Source: IMCC45349 sp047219225
GTDB lineage: Bacteria > Bacteroidota > Bacteroidia > Flavobacteriales > Flavobacteriaceae
Assembly: GCF_047219225.1 (NCBI RefSeq)
Contig: NZ_CP178208.1
Span: 1,302,001-1,366,000 of the forward strand
Reading direction: 5' to 3'
DNA length: 64,000 bases
In this document: in pieces, positions 29,547 to 39,430 of the stretch
Layout of the letters: each line of letters opens with the position of its first letter
Numbering within the stretch: position 1 is the first letter of the stretch
Position numbers and translations under genes: made by a program
Notes under the pieces: model-generated
What the model saw: the letters and a program-made list of their open reading frames with translations, nothing else
Told to the model about the DNA's origin: nothing
The model's database searches: none

Positions 29547-30593
29547 TTATATCTTTTTTGGCTGTTTCTTTAAAGGGTTAACCGTTAATTCCTCATTCAT
29601 TTTTCTATTTCTAAAAATTTGAATTCCTGTATAAATGGCTTCTTTAAAAGAACTTACATCTGCTATTCCTTTTCCAGCTATTTCGTAAGCTGTTCCGTGA
29701 TCTGGAGAGGTTCTTACTCTATTTAATCCAGCCGTAAAATTAACACCATTTCCAAATGACAAGGTTTTAAATGGAATTAATCCTTGGTCATGATAAGAGG
29801 CTACTACTGCATCATAATTTTCGTAAGCATTAGAGCCAAAAAAGCTATCGGCAGAAAAAGGCCCATAAACTAATTTTCCTGTTTCTCTAATTTTTTCGAG
29901 CGTTGGTCGCATTACCTCATCGTCTTCATTTCCAATAACACCATTATCTCCTGTATGAGGATTAATACCTAAAACAGCTATTTTAGGTTTGCGGATTCCA
30001 AAATCCATTTTTAAAGATTTATGGATGGTTTCAATTTTACTAATTATAAGTTCTTTTGTTATATGTGCCGATACATCCTTTACAGGAACATGATCAGTCA
30101 ATAATCCAACTTTTAATTTATCCGTTACCATAAACATTAAACTGTTACCCTGTAACTCTTGATTTAAATAATCGGTATGCCCTGGAAACTTAAACTTATC
30201 TGATTGGATATTATGTTTATTAATTGGAGCTGTCACTAATACATTTATTAGTTCTTTTTTTAAATCTCTTGTAGCAAATTGTAGCGACTTTATTGCTAAC
30301 TCACCAATCTTTGGATTTTCAGTTCCAAATTTAATATTTACATTTTCTTTCCAAACATTTACAACATTTACTTTGCCGTGAACTACTTGACTTGCATTAT
30401 TAATACCATTAAACTGTAAATTACTTTTAAAGTATTTCTTTAAAAATGATATTGTTTTAACCGAAGCATATATTACAGGTGTGCATAATTCAAGAACTCT
30501 TTGGTCTTCAAAAATTTTAATAACGATTTCTCCTCCAATACCATTTAAATCACCAATAGAAATTCCTATTATTATTTTTTCTTCTTTCTTCAT
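29547..30593 (-). CDS. pdxA: 4-hydroxythreonine-4-phosphate dehydrogenase
   Basis: I chose the ATG at 30593 (MKKEEKIIIGISIGDLNGIGGE); the longer frame reaches into the ribE promoter. 348 residues. Metal-binding histidines are seen in FPGHTDYLNQ, LLTDHVPVKDV and DHGTAYEIAGKG. Oxidises 4-phosphohydroxy-L-threonine in the DXP-dependent pyridoxal-phosphate pathway. Divergent from ribE, 57 bp apart. Confidence 0.95.
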   Translation of the reverse strand: MKKEEKIIIGISIGDLNGIGGEIVIKIFEDQRVLELCTPVIYASVKTISFLKKYFKSNLQFNGINNASQVVHGKVNVVNVWKENVNIKFGTENPKIGELAIKSLQFATRDLKKELINVLVTAPINKHNIQSDKFKFPGHTDYLNQELQGNSLMFMVTDKLKVGLLTDHVPVKDVSAHITKELIISKIETIHKSLKMDFGIRKPKIAVLGINPHTGDNGVIGNEDDEVMRPTLEKIRETGKLVYGPFSADSFFGSNAYENYDAVVASYHDQGLIPFKTLSFGNGVNFTAGLNRVRTSPDHGTAYEIAGKGIADVSSFKEAIYTGIQIFRNRKMNEELTVNPLKKQPKKI

Positions 30594-30650
30594 TAAAAAT
30601 GAGCCGTTTTGTTTGTAATTTTGATACCGCAAATTTAACCAAATAATAAT

Positions 30651-31241
30651 ATGTTTACAGGAATAATTGAAGATTTAGGAATTGTCTCTAAGTTGGAAAA
30701 AGAAAAGGATAATCTTCATATTACAGTTGAGAGTAATATTACACCTGAATTAAAAATTGACCAAAGTGTGTCTCACAATGGAGTTTGTTTAACTGTAGTA
30801 AATATTGAAGAGAATAAATACACTGTTACAGCTATAAAAGAAACTTTAGATAAGACAAACACAAACAACTTAGCTGTTGGTGATAAAGTGAATCTAGAGA
30901 GAGGCATGAAGTTAGGCGCAAGATTAGATGGTCATATAGTACAAGGTCATGTAGACCAAATTGCAGAATGTATTAATATTGTTAATGCCGATGGTAGTTG
31001 GATTTTTACTTTTAAATACAATGCCAATTTAGGAAATGTAACTATTGAAAAAGGCTCTATTACTGTAAATGGTGTTAGTTTAACTGTTGTAAACTCAAAA
31101 AAAGATAGCTTTAGTGTTGCTATAATTCCTTATACATACGAGCATACAAACTTTAACACCTTTAAAAAAGGGACTGTTGTTAATTTAGAATTTGATGTAA
31201 TTGGGAAATATGTTGCAAGACTGCAACAGTTAAATAGTTAA
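30651..31241 (+). CDS. ribE: Riboflavin synthase, alpha chain
   Basis: 196 residues made of two lumazine-binding barrels. The first opens MFTGIIEDLGIV and has the motif SHNGVCLTVV. The second has GHIVQGHVDQIAE then GSITVNGVSLTVV. Dismutates two lumazines to riboflavin. No FMN riboswitch is visible in the 57-bp divergent promoter region shared with pdxA. Confidence 0.96.
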   Translation: MFTGIIEDLGIVSKLEKEKDNLHITVESNITPELKIDQSVSHNGVCLTVVNIEENKYTVTAIKETLDKTNTNNLAVGDKVNLERGMKLGARLDGHIVQGHVDQIAECINIVNADGSWIFTFKYNANLGNVTIEKGSITVNGVSLTVVNSKKDSFSVAIIPYTYEHTNFNTFKKGTVVNLEFDVIGKYVARLQQLNS

Positions 31242-31242
31242 C

Positions 31243-31446
31243 TTAAACCTCTTTTTTTTGCAATTTAATTAACTTAAAAACTCCATAACAAACACCTAAA
31301 ACAAGTAAAACCCACAAAAAACCGTCCACAGGTAAACCTGGTGGTGGTGGTGGTGCAGGTGGTGGAGGCATCTCCTGAGCTGTGCAAACAAAACTTATTA
31401 ATACAAATAAGATTGAGGCTATTGTTGTTTTGTTTTGAATTCTCAT
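31243..31446 (-). CDS. Small proline-rich membrane protein
   Basis: 67 residues from the ATG at 31446. Signal peptide (ASILFVLISFVCTAQ), a Pro run (MPPPPAPPPPPG), one transmembrane helix (FLWVLLVLGVCYGVFKLI) and a basic tail. Common in Flavobacteriaceae; function unknown. Convergent with ribE, 1 bp apart. Confidence 0.7.
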   Translation of the reverse strand: MRIQNKTTIASILFVLISFVCTAQEMPPPPAPPPPPGLPVDGFLWVLLVLGVCYGVFKLIKLQKKEV

Positions 31447-31645
31447 TTCGCAGTAAATGTATGAAAAAAAGCTATTTAACAAAAAATTAGATACTTAGAA
31501 ACGCTATTAATCGGTTAAAATTTTAACAGACTACAGTAAATTCTGTAGTCTACACTAACTTAACTCGCACAAATATATATTATTATATTTTCTTAAAAAA
31601 TAAAATTAGTCTTTTGGAAGACAAAAAGTAACTAAATACAAGATT

Positions 31646-32884
31646 TTAATTAAATTTCCTTTTTACAAACCATAAATCTTCTAAACTAAGATTAATGGTT
31701 AATGTGTGATAATTCTCTTTTACTAAACCATTTAACACCTCACCTTTTTGTCCATACGTATAACCTATATTAATTCTTGACTTCTTATTATTTAATGGAA
31801 GTCCTAAACCTAAATTAAAAGCATAATTAGTTATATTCTTATCGTTTATTAACAAATTTCCATTGTCTAAATTAAACCCTAATCGATAGTTTACTCTTTG
31901 CCAGAACTTAAATTTGTCGGCATTAGGTGTATATTCAACTCCTGCTCCAAAAAAATCTTGATTTTTATAATCTCCCAAATAATCCGATTGATTAGTTGCT
32001 TCCCAAAAATTTCTCTTATAATCTATATTAAAAAACAGTTTTTCTTTTAGCTTTATATGGGCTCCAAAACCAAATTCTAATGGAAATTTAAATGAATTTA
32101 ATGTTTCCTCTGAATTACTAGGAGTATCACTTAAAGTTGAAACTACTTTTTCTTGATCTCCCTGCAAGCTTGTTGGAAAATTAATAATACTTCCCACTGA
32201 AATGTTTTTATTGATGTCGTATTGAAACCCTAACCCTAAACGAAATCCGTTATAAAAATTATCTTCTTCAATTAATAATAGATTATCTCCTATATAATTA
32301 ATCTCTTGTTCTTCTATCTTTCCAAATAAATAAGAACCGTAAACTCCTAAGCGTAGTTTTTCTGAAAACGAAAATCCATAATTAATTTTAATGTCGTTTA
32401 ATCCTCCTGAACCTTCTACATCTGTTACATATGTATCATTAGACCCTTCTATTTCCGATTCAATTCCAGACAAAATATAGCCTACATTTGTAAATGGAAT
32501 TAATGTAATTGCTAGTGCTGATTTTTTTGATAATGGAAAAGCAAATGCCATATTAGAAAAATTTGCATTAAACCTTGGTTCTACAAAACCATTTGCGGTT
32601 AATGCTTCTTTATCTGCTCTTACACCTATATCAAATAAAAAACTATTTAGTGGAATGCTTCCAAACGATGCGGGATTTAAATTATTAATTGAGTTGTTAG
32701 ATGGCATTGCAATACCACTTCTTCCTAGTGAATTTGTTTTACCAGTATTTATATCGTTTATATTTCCCAAACCATAATATGAATATGGTGAACTTGTTTG
32801 GTTGTTTGTATTTTGCGATTGTACATATGTCCCTAAGTTCGCTAATAACAGAACAATCAAAATAGTTTCTTTAATCTTCTTCAT
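31646..32884 (-). CDS. Outer-membrane beta-barrel protein
   Basis: 412 residues from MKKIKETILIVLLLANLGTYVQS. After the signal peptide comes SSPYSYYGLGNINDINTGKTNSLGRSGIAM, the start of a FadL/PorV-like Bacteroidota barrel. Many alternating hydrophobic strands follow, and the C-terminus ends in an aromatic strand (LEDLWFVKRKFN). Cargo unknown. Its start overlaps the upstream DUF4270 gene by 14 bp, so coupled. Confidence 0.8.
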   Translation of the reverse strand: MKKIKETILIVLLLANLGTYVQSQNTNNQTSSPYSYYGLGNINDINTGKTNSLGRSGIAMPSNNSINNLNPASFGSIPLNSFLFDIGVRADKEALTANGFVEPRFNANFSNMAFAFPLSKKSALAITLIPFTNVGYILSGIESEIEGSNDTYVTDVEGSGGLNDIKINYGFSFSEKLRLGVYGSYLFGKIEEQEINYIGDNLLLIEEDNFYNGFRLGLGFQYDINKNISVGSIINFPTSLQGDQEKVVSTLSDTPSNSEETLNSFKFPLEFGFGAHIKLKEKLFFNIDYKRNFWEATNQSDYLGDYKNQDFFGAGVEYTPNADKFKFWQRVNYRLGFNLDNGNLLINDKNITNYAFNLGLGLPLNNKKSRINIGYTYGQKGEVLNGLVKENYHTLTINLSLEDLWFVKRKFN

Positions 32885-34160
32885 AAATAGCATAAGTCAA
32901 TTCTAGTTTTAGTTTCTGCTCTTCTGGAGCATTTGCATCATAGAAGATGTAACGATCTACTGATTGAGCAAAATCTTGTGGATAAATGGCGAGGTATAAA
33001 TCTTCATGAGGATTATCTAACTTTAAATCTAAAAACTGTTTTATTGGTAATCTATATTTTAAAATATTAAATTCTTGGTTTTCATCTTCTATCAATCCAA
33101 ACTCATAATCAGAGGTAACGAAGTTTGTAAGATTATATACTACTTCTGATTTTTGATTTATAATAAATGCTTGTAAAGAATCTCGTGTCCTGTAATTTGC
33201 TTCTTGAGCTGTGTTTTTAATATTTAATACTAAATCTGCGTCAGTAATAATTCCTGTGCCTGGGATGTCATATATTTTGTCTAAATAAGGCACGTCAATC
33301 CTAGATACAACACCTCCTCCAGATTGGATAAAACAGTTATTATTTGCATCTTGACTATCTAAATATACTTCTTGATCTAACAGGCTTTCTAAACTCGTAC
33401 CACTGCTTTCACTAGATGTTTGATTAAAAGAGTTTTCTGTATTAAAAGTAATATCTAAAACTAAATCTGTGTTTTCTGTTTCGCCTATAATAGAATAATA
33501 CACTCTTAAAACGCTAGTGTTTAAAAACCCTAAAACAGTTGTATTGTTAATTTCAGGCTCAATAACCAAACCTTTATATTCATCAATAAATTCATCATTA
33601 TTATTTATTTCATTATCTCTTAACTTTGCAAATAACTCACTACCAAAAGCGTCATTAAGCTCTATGTGTAAAGAATCAACCTTGACAGGAGTTGCTTCAA
33701 AATTTTTTGTTGCTATAGAAATATTACTGTACTGAAATGTTGTTGTATTGTAATAATAATCTTCTTTGGACTTTATATCTTCTAAAACTCTATAGACATT
33801 GAAAATTTGTTCTGGAATAGTGTCATTATAATAATAATGATCATAATGCAAGATTAAAGCAATGGAATCAAATACAGTTTCATTATCAATATCGTATTGA
33901 TAGTTATTTAACTGTACAAAACTTTTACTTTTGGTTTTTCCAAAAACAGGGTCACTATAGGCCCCAATTAACAGTCTATTGTTATTAGAAACATTTATAG
34001 AATCAAACTTAAATGTAGAAGCCTTTACCGTAAACGTATCTGTAAAAAAAACTTTAGTGTCTGTATTAACAAAATCCTCTCCTATTAGCAATGTATCATC
34101 TATTGATGTACTACAAGAGAGGGTTAAAACAAGTACAATTAAAGAACATACATATTTCAT
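32871..34160 (-). CDS. DUF4270 family lipoprotein
   Basis: I chose the ATG at 34160 (MKYVCSLIVLVLTLSCSTSIDD, lipobox LTLSC). 429 residues. DUF4270 marks: IGEDFVN, TDTFTVKASTFKFDSINVSN, FGKTKSKSFVQL, and the C-terminal RYIFYDANAPEEQKLKLELTY. Surface-type lipoprotein. Members occur beside outer-membrane barrels, as here, suggesting a complex (inference). Confidence 0.85.
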   Translation of the reverse strand: MKYVCSLIVLVLTLSCSTSIDDTLLIGEDFVNTDTKVFFTDTFTVKASTFKFDSINVSNNNRLLIGAYSDPVFGKTKSKSFVQLNNYQYDIDNETVFDSIALILHYDHYYYNDTIPEQIFNVYRVLEDIKSKEDYYYNTTTFQYSNISIATKNFEATPVKVDSLHIELNDAFGSELFAKLRDNEINNNDEFIDEYKGLVIEPEINNTTVLGFLNTSVLRVYYSIIGETENTDLVLDITFNTENSFNQTSSESSGTSLESLLDQEVYLDSQDANNNCFIQSGGGVVSRIDVPYLDKIYDIPGTGIITDADLVLNIKNTAQEANYRTRDSLQAFIINQKSEVVYNLTNFVTSDYEFGLIEDENQEFNILKYRLPIKQFLDLKLDNPHEDLYLAIYPQDFAQSVDRYIFYDANAPEEQKLKLELTYAIYEED

Positions 34161-34360
34161 AAAATTAATTTTCAACAAACCTAAAAACCAACCTCTTAAC
34201 AATAAAAAAGATTATACAAAGCTGCTATTTTAATAGCCCAAATAATGGTTTGCATCTACTAATTTTCAATATCATATTCATCTATAAATAAAACCGCTTT
34301 GTAGATGCTTTTCTAGTGAGTGTCTATTAAATTTTAAACAATTTTCATTAACACTTATGT

Positions 34361-35263
34361 TTGATTAAAATTTGTAAAAAAGTGTATAAAAACGTTTTAT
34401 TATTAGTTGTTATCACCTTTTCATTTAAAGGATATTGCCAAATAGAAAGAAGTTTATTTTCATTTAATCACACAATGATGTCTGGGAATAATAATAACCT
34501 TGATTTTTATAAAACAAATTTGACTTTAAATTTGCCTTTAAAACTTAAAAGAGGTTTCTTAATTAATAGTGTTAATTTTAATTATTATCAAATAAACTAT
34601 AGTAATACCTCTATTATAACCTCAGATATAAACGAGTTATACAGTCTTAAATACGCTTTAACATATATACGTCCTTTATCAAAAAAATGGAGCATTAGTA
34701 CACAAGCAGGAGTTTCTCTTGCTTCAAATTTAAAAAGCTCTATTACAAGTAATGATTTCGTTTATAACGCTAGTTTATTAGCTATAAAAAAAGGAGGAAA
34801 CACGAAGCAACCTTCTAGATTAATGTTTGGTCTTGCTTACTCAACTTTTTCAGGAGAATATAGGTTTCTACCTATAATAAACTACACAAAGGTTATTAAC
34901 AATAAATTTTCTTATGGAATTGGTTTTCCGAGAACCTACTTTAAATACAACATAAACTCAAGAAACATTTTAAAAATTCAAGCAGAGCTTAATGGCCTAA
35001 ACGCAAACTTAAGCAATCCTTTAGGCGTAAACACGAACAACTTAGCACAAAAAGCTTCTTTTACAACTGCAGGTCTTGGGCTAGAGTATACTTATTGGAT
35101 GGATAATAATTGGGCTATTAGTTTTAACGGAGGGTATGCTATATATAATAATTACGAATTACAAGACGAAAACTACAATAAAGTACATGAGTTTAAAGTA
35201 GAGCCTGCACCATATTTTTCAGCAGGATTAAAATTTAATTTAAAAAATAAAACAATAAAATAA
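34361..35263 (+). CDS. DUF6268-like outer-membrane protein
   Basis: 300 residues with a TTG start at 34361; an ATG three bases earlier is out of frame. Signal peptide NVLLLVVITFSFKGYCQ, then repeated amphipathic strands (SLKYALTYIRPLSKKWSISTQAG). The C-terminal strand GLKFNLKNK is barrel-like. The stop shares its last A with the start of the Kelch gene. It heads a five-gene same-strand run through the LytS/LytTR pair. Confidence 0.65.
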   Translation: MIKICKKVYKNVLLLVVITFSFKGYCQIERSLFSFNHTMMSGNNNNLDFYKTNLTLNLPLKLKRGFLINSVNFNYYQINYSNTSIITSDINELYSLKYALTYIRPLSKKWSISTQAGVSLASNLKSSITSNDFVYNASLLAIKKGGNTKQPSRLMFGLAYSTFSGEYRFLPIINYTKVINNKFSYGIGFPRTYFKYNINSRNILKIQAELNGLNANLSNPLGVNTNNLAQKASFTTAGLGLEYTYWMDNNWAISFNGGYAIYNNYELQDENYNKVHEFKVEPAPYFSAGLKFNLKNKTIK

Positions 35264-36246
35264 TGGATAAAAAAATGTTATTAAGTGCTTTAGCACTTAT
35301 GTTAGTAATTACATCTAGTTGCTCTAGTGATGATGGTTCTAGTGATAGAGGAAATTGGAAGGAACGCTCAGTGTTTGATGGTATACCAAGAAGTAATGCT
35401 GCTAGTTTTTTAATTAACGACAAAGCATACATGGGAACAGGATATGATGGCGATGATTATTTAAATGATTTTTGGGAATATAACATTGAAGGTGATTATT
35501 GGGCTCAAAAAGCTGATTTTCCTGGGATAGAAAGAAGTTCATCAAGTGCATTTGCTATAGACAATAAAGGTTATTTAGGAATTGGATACGATGGCGATAA
35601 TGAATTAAATGATTTTTGGGAGTACAATCCCAATTCAAATACTTGGACGCAAAAAGCAAACTTTGGAGGTGGAAATAGACGAGATGCAGTAGGATTTGCA
35701 TCAAACACAAATGGTTATATTGGTACTGGTCATGATGGTGATAATGACAAAAAAGACTTTTGGAAATACACCCCTTCTCTAGATGAATGGGAAGAGCTTG
35801 TAGGTTTTGGTGGCGACAAAAGAAAAGATGCTTCAACCTTTATAATCAACGACGAAGTTTATTTAGTTGCTGGTGTAAGCAATGGTTTATATAAAGATGA
35901 TTTTTGGAAGTTTAATCCACAAACTGAATTATGGACTAGATTACGAGATATAGATTATGATGACGACAACTATATTTTTAGATCCAATGCAGTTGGATTA
36001 ACAATTAACGGACTTGGGTATCTTGTTTCTGGATACAATGTTGGTGCTTTAAGTACTACTTGGGAATACAATCCATTGAACGATGAGTGGGAAGAAATAA
36101 CACCTTTAGAGGGCTTTGCAAGACAAGACGCCACTGGCTTTTCATATAACAATAGAGGATTTGTGCTTTTAGGAAGGAATGGTTCTCTTTATTTAGATGA
36201 TAATTATGAATTATTCCCTCAAGAGGAATATGATGATGAAGATTAA
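35263..36246 (+). CDS. Kelch-repeat lipoprotein
   Basis: 327 residues. Lipobox ITSSCSSDDGS. At least five Kelch-like blades with the pattern GYLGIGYDGDNELNDFWEY and WTQKANF, forming a beta-propeller. Such surface propellers often bind glycans or proteins; the ligand is unknown. Starts on the last base of the preceding stop. Confidence 0.85.
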   Translation: MDKKMLLSALALMLVITSSCSSDDGSSDRGNWKERSVFDGIPRSNAASFLINDKAYMGTGYDGDDYLNDFWEYNIEGDYWAQKADFPGIERSSSSAFAIDNKGYLGIGYDGDNELNDFWEYNPNSNTWTQKANFGGGNRRDAVGFASNTNGYIGTGHDGDNDKKDFWKYTPSLDEWEELVGFGGDKRKDASTFIINDEVYLVAGVSNGLYKDDFWKFNPQTELWTRLRDIDYDDDNYIFRSNAVGLTINGLGYLVSGYNVGALSTTWEYNPLNDEWEEITPLEGFARQDATGFSYNNRGFVLLGRNGSLYLDDNYELFPQEEYDDED

Positions 36247-36339
36247 GTTGTTTTAATAATTAGATTTGGTTGTTTAATAACCTACAAGGCTTTTTTAACT
36301 TAAAAACTAAAAGCCTTGGGGTTGTTAAAATTTTTAAAC

Positions 36340-36669
36340 ATGACAAAAAAAACAGTCCTTATAACTAGCATTGTTTTAGCTATTACTTTAACAGTAATAA
36401 TACTATATCCAAAAAAACAATCATTAACTTATAGCATACATAAAACAAACAATGGTTATGGCTATACAATACAGGAAAACAATAAAATATTAATAAAACA
36501 AAATAATATACCTGCTATTGAAAAAAGCAATTCGTTTTGCTCTAAAAAAGAGGCAAAAAAAACTGCCAAACTTGTAATATCAAAATTAAACAGTAACAAG
36601 CCTCCAACTATTACAACAAAAGAGCTAACCACATTAGGAATAAGCTTTAATTGTGTAAATTTACCTTAA
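36340..36669 (+). CDS. DUF4907 family small protein
   Basis: 109 residues from the ATG at 36340. One N-terminal membrane helix (VLITSIVLAITLTVIILY), then a periplasmic domain GYGYTIQENNKILIKQNNIPAIE with a C-terminal Cys. The DUF4907 domain recurs beside Kelch proteins and LytS kinases in this phylum. It lies 16 bp before the kinase gene. Confidence 0.7.
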   Translation: MTKKTVLITSIVLAITLTVIILYPKKQSLTYSIHKTNNGYGYTIQENNKILIKQNNIPAIEKSNSFCSKKEAKKTAKLVISKLNSNKPPTITTKELTTLGISFNCVNLP

Positions 36670-36685
36670 AACACACGTTCTTAAA

Positions 36686-37687
36686 TTGAGCTATAAAACA
36701 AACTATAAAAGACAATTTTTAATTCATTTTTTTATATGGATTACTATTTTATTGATTATAGCTATCCAATTATATATTGATAGAAAAACTGTTCCTTTTA
36801 CTTTTCTCTATAGAATTGGACTCAACATTATTTTCTTTTACATAAACTACCTTGTATTAGTTCCAAAACTTTTATTAAAAAAAAGAATTGGTTTATTTAT
36901 TCTATCAACTATTCTCCTTTTAGTAATAGCAAATATTGTTTCTTTAAATATTTTACCACCACCTGAACATTTTTTTGATTTTAGACGAAATCGTATTATA
37001 AAATCTATGCCTTCTGTATTTTTATTAATGCTTTTGTTTATAGGTACAGCCATTAGAATTTATGAAGAATGGAAAAAAAACGATAACAATAAAAAAGAAA
37101 TTGAAGCACAAAAAAACCTATCAGAACTAGAGGCTTTAAAAAGGCAAATTAATCCGCATTTTCTTTTTAACTCACTAAACAGTATCTACTCATTAACTAC
37201 TAAAAAATCAAACGATGCTCCAGAAGCAGTCATAACACTATCTGAATTGATGCGCTATATGCTTTATCAAGCTGATGACGAATTTGTATTACTACAACAA
37301 GAGTTAACTTATATAGAAAACTATATTAAGCTTCAACGATTACGAATAGTAAACAACGAAAGCGTTAAAGTAAACATAAGAGGCAATGTAACTACGCAAA
37401 AAATTAGACCTTTGTTATTTATTTCTTTAATAGAAAATGCATTTAAGTACGGAACCGACTATAAAGGCAATACCGAAGTGAAAATTGTCATTTTCGTTCA
37501 AGAAAATGAATTACAATTTATTTGTTCAAACCTAATAGGAAGTATGAAAGTTGATGCCGAAAATTCAGGTATTGGACTAAAAAACACTAAAGAAAGATTA
37601 CAGCTATTATATCCAGACAAGCATACATTAATTGTAAACGAAGACAATGATCGTTATGTAGTAAACCTAACCTTAAAATTAGACTAA
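36686..37687 (+). CDS. LytS-type sensor histidine kinase
   Basis: 333 residues, TTG start. Four N-terminal membrane helices (residues about 10-120). The His_kinase dimerisation box RQINPHFLFNSLNSIYSL carries the phospho-accepting His, followed by a GHKL ATPase with ENAFKYG and GIGLKNTKERL. No extracellular sensor of its own, so it may read a partner. Stop is directly followed by the response-regulator ATG. Confidence 0.92.
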   Translation: MSYKTNYKRQFLIHFFIWITILLIIAIQLYIDRKTVPFTFLYRIGLNIIFFYINYLVLVPKLLLKKRIGLFILSTILLLVIANIVSLNILPPPEHFFDFRRNRIIKSMPSVFLLMLLFIGTAIRIYEEWKKNDNNKKEIEAQKNLSELEALKRQINPHFLFNSLNSIYSLTTKKSNDAPEAVITLSELMRYMLYQADDEFVLLQQELTYIENYIKLQRLRIVNNESVKVNIRGNVTTQKIRPLLFISLIENAFKYGTDYKGNTEVKIVIFVQENELQFICSNLIGSMKVDAENSGIGLKNTKERLQLLYPDKHTLIVNEDNDRYVVNLTLKLD

Positions 37688-38410
37688 ATGAAATGTATAA
37701 TCATTGATGACGAACCATTAGCAATAGATGTTATTGAATCGTATTTAACACAAATGGGAAATATGGAAATAGTAGCAAAATGTAACAATCCATTTGATGC
37801 TATTACCTTTTTAAATAGGCACCAAGTAGACTTAGTCTTTTTAGACATAGAAATGCCAAACCTTAATGGTATTGATTTAGTTAAAAGCGTTGATAATTTA
37901 CCACAATTTATTTTCACAACAGCGTATCCACAATATGCTTTAGATGCCTTTAACCTTAACGCTACAGACTATTTAGTAAAACCAATACCTTTTCAAAGGT
38001 TTATAAAAGCTGTTTCTAGAGCCAGAGAAAAATATGCTCTCGAAAACAACTTAACACATAATGTTGCTCCAGCAAATCCAAGCGATATTAAACCAAAAGA
38101 TAATTTCATTTTTGTTAAATCGGAATACGAAAACATTAGGATTGATGTAAACGAAATAACTTATATACAAGGATTAAAAGATTACATCAAGATTTATACT
38201 TGCAGCTCACAAAAAGCTATTTTAACCCTATCTAGTTTTAAAGTTATTATAGACAAACTACCTTCTCACTTTGTTAGAGTACATCGCTCTTATATTGTTA
38301 ATGTTAATGCGATTAATGCACTTCAAAAAACAAAAATTATAATTGACAACGTACGAATTCCTATTGGTGAAACCTATAAAGCCGAAGTTTTACAACGTCT
38401 AGGTATTTAA
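37688..38410 (+). CDS. LytTR-family response regulator
   Basis: 240 residues. Receiver with acidic pocket DDEP and phospho-Asp in LVFLDIEMPNLNG, then FTTAYPQYALDAF. C-terminal LytTR DNA-binding domain with IRIDVNEITYIQGLKDYIKI and HFVRVHRSYIVNVNAI. Cognate of the adjacent kinase. Confidence 0.94.
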   Translation: MKCIIIDDEPLAIDVIESYLTQMGNMEIVAKCNNPFDAITFLNRHQVDLVFLDIEMPNLNGIDLVKSVDNLPQFIFTTAYPQYALDAFNLNATDYLVKPIPFQRFIKAVSRAREKYALENNLTHNVAPANPSDIKPKDNFIFVKSEYENIRIDVNEITYIQGLKDYIKIYTCSSQKAILTLSSFKVIIDKLPSHFVRVHRSYIVNVNAINALQKTKIIIDNVRIPIGETYKAEVLQRLGI

Positions 38411-38545
38411 ACATCTTCATACTACTTAACAATCATCACTTAAACGTTTGTTTTTTAAACTATTTAACACCTATTTCCTTAAATTTGTAGGAAAACTATG
38501 TGTATATAATTAAAATATACTCCCTAGGGTGTATATCTATACGTT

Positions 38546-38980
38546 GTGCTTAATTTGACTGGATTGAGAAAAAACAAACTAAATAATAAACTCATATTAA
38601 TTTTCGGAATAATTTCCTGTAATTCTTATAAAAATCTTCCGAAAGGACAATCGAGTATTTCATTTAGTTCAGCTTTTACGAATGATACTATTAGTGTTTG
38701 GGTAAATGATACTATACGATTCCAAAATCACAGAATTAAAATGATTCCTGAATGGGGAATTTCTAAAAATGCTTGGTTCTATGTTACAGGTAAAGAATTT
38801 CGAGTTTCTGGATTTTTTAAAACTTCTGAAGTACTAGATAAAGAATTTGGAATTACAATCAATCGGGCTTTAAAATTCGACACAATTTTAAAAGCTAAAA
38901 ATGGGAGATATATAGATATAGGTGCGAATGAAAAAGAAATCTTTATTGTTCAAAAAAAGAAGATGACAAAAGTTGAATAA
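38546..38980 (+). CDS. Small hypothetical secreted protein, cassette-like context
   Basis: 144 residues, GTG start at 38546 (uncertain). A short hydrophobic stretch with Cys (LILIFGIISCNSYKN) looks like a lipobox. The mature part is beta-rich (TNDTISVWVNDTIRFQNHRI). No known family. Flanked by the palindromic element at 38999-39110. Confidence 0.55.
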   Translation: MLNLTGLRKNKLNNKLILIFGIISCNSYKNLPKGQSSISFSSAFTNDTISVWVNDTIRFQNHRIKMIPEWGISKNAWFYVTGKEFRVSGFFKTSEVLDKEFGITINRALKFDTILKAKNGRYIDIGANEKEIFIVQKKKMTKVE

Positions 38981-38998
38981 AAAACTAAGCACAACATC

Positions 38999-39110
38999 GG
39001 CTATAATCCATTGCTAAGACAATGCAAATCACTAAATTTATATTAACAAATCAAGCTACTGATTCCTACTCCGAAATTCTGCCGAATTTCTATGCAACGG
39101 AATTATAGCC
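38999..39110. repeat. Imperfect palindrome between hypothetical genes
   Basis: GGCTATAAT 38999-39007 pairs with ATTATAGCC 39102-39110. Nested hairpins are CATTG-CTAAGA-CAATG and GAAATTC-TGCC-GAATTTC. Flanks are GCACAACATC and CAACCGTTGGCAACA. This is the kind of spacer that separates hypothetical-gene cassettes in many flavobacteria; no integrase is visible. Confidence 0.6.
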
Positions 39111-39135
39111 CAACCGTTGGCAACAATATTAAAAT

Positions 39136-39354
39136 TTGGGAAAACAAAGAGAAGAAAAGAAAGGATTAAAACTAGAACATAAATTATTAATATTCTTTGG
39201 CGGAATTTTTATAGTCGCTTTTGCTGGATTTAAATATTTTGACAGTGTTCCAGGGCTTTCAAAAAAAGAAAAGAATTTATCAATAGTTTTATATTATCTA
39301 GGTGTAGTTTTCTGGATTGGAGGTTTCACAACCTTGTATTATTTAATAACTTAA
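39136..39354 (+). CDS. Small two-helix membrane protein
   Basis: 72 residues, TTG start. Basic N-terminus then two membrane helices (LLIFFGGIFIVAFAGFKYF and IVLYYLGVVFWIGGFTTLYY). No family recognised; follows a palindromic spacer. Confidence 0.5.
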   Translation: MGKQREEKKGLKLEHKLLIFFGGIFIVAFAGFKYFDSVPGLSKKEKNLSIVLYYLGVVFWIGGFTTLYYLIT

Positions 39355-39430
39355 AGATAATACTTGCATTAAGAGCATTCCAATGTTACTAATCCTTAGT
39401 ATGATTTTACAATTGAATTAAGAAAAAAAC

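Noticed and set aside
30594..30650. FMN riboswitch before ribE
   Set aside because: The 57-bp gap is too short and lacks RFN-type conserved blocks.
36286..36317. Terminator between the Kelch and DUF4907 genes
   Set aside because: An AAGGC/GCCTT inverted repeat is present, but no T run follows it; read-through expected.
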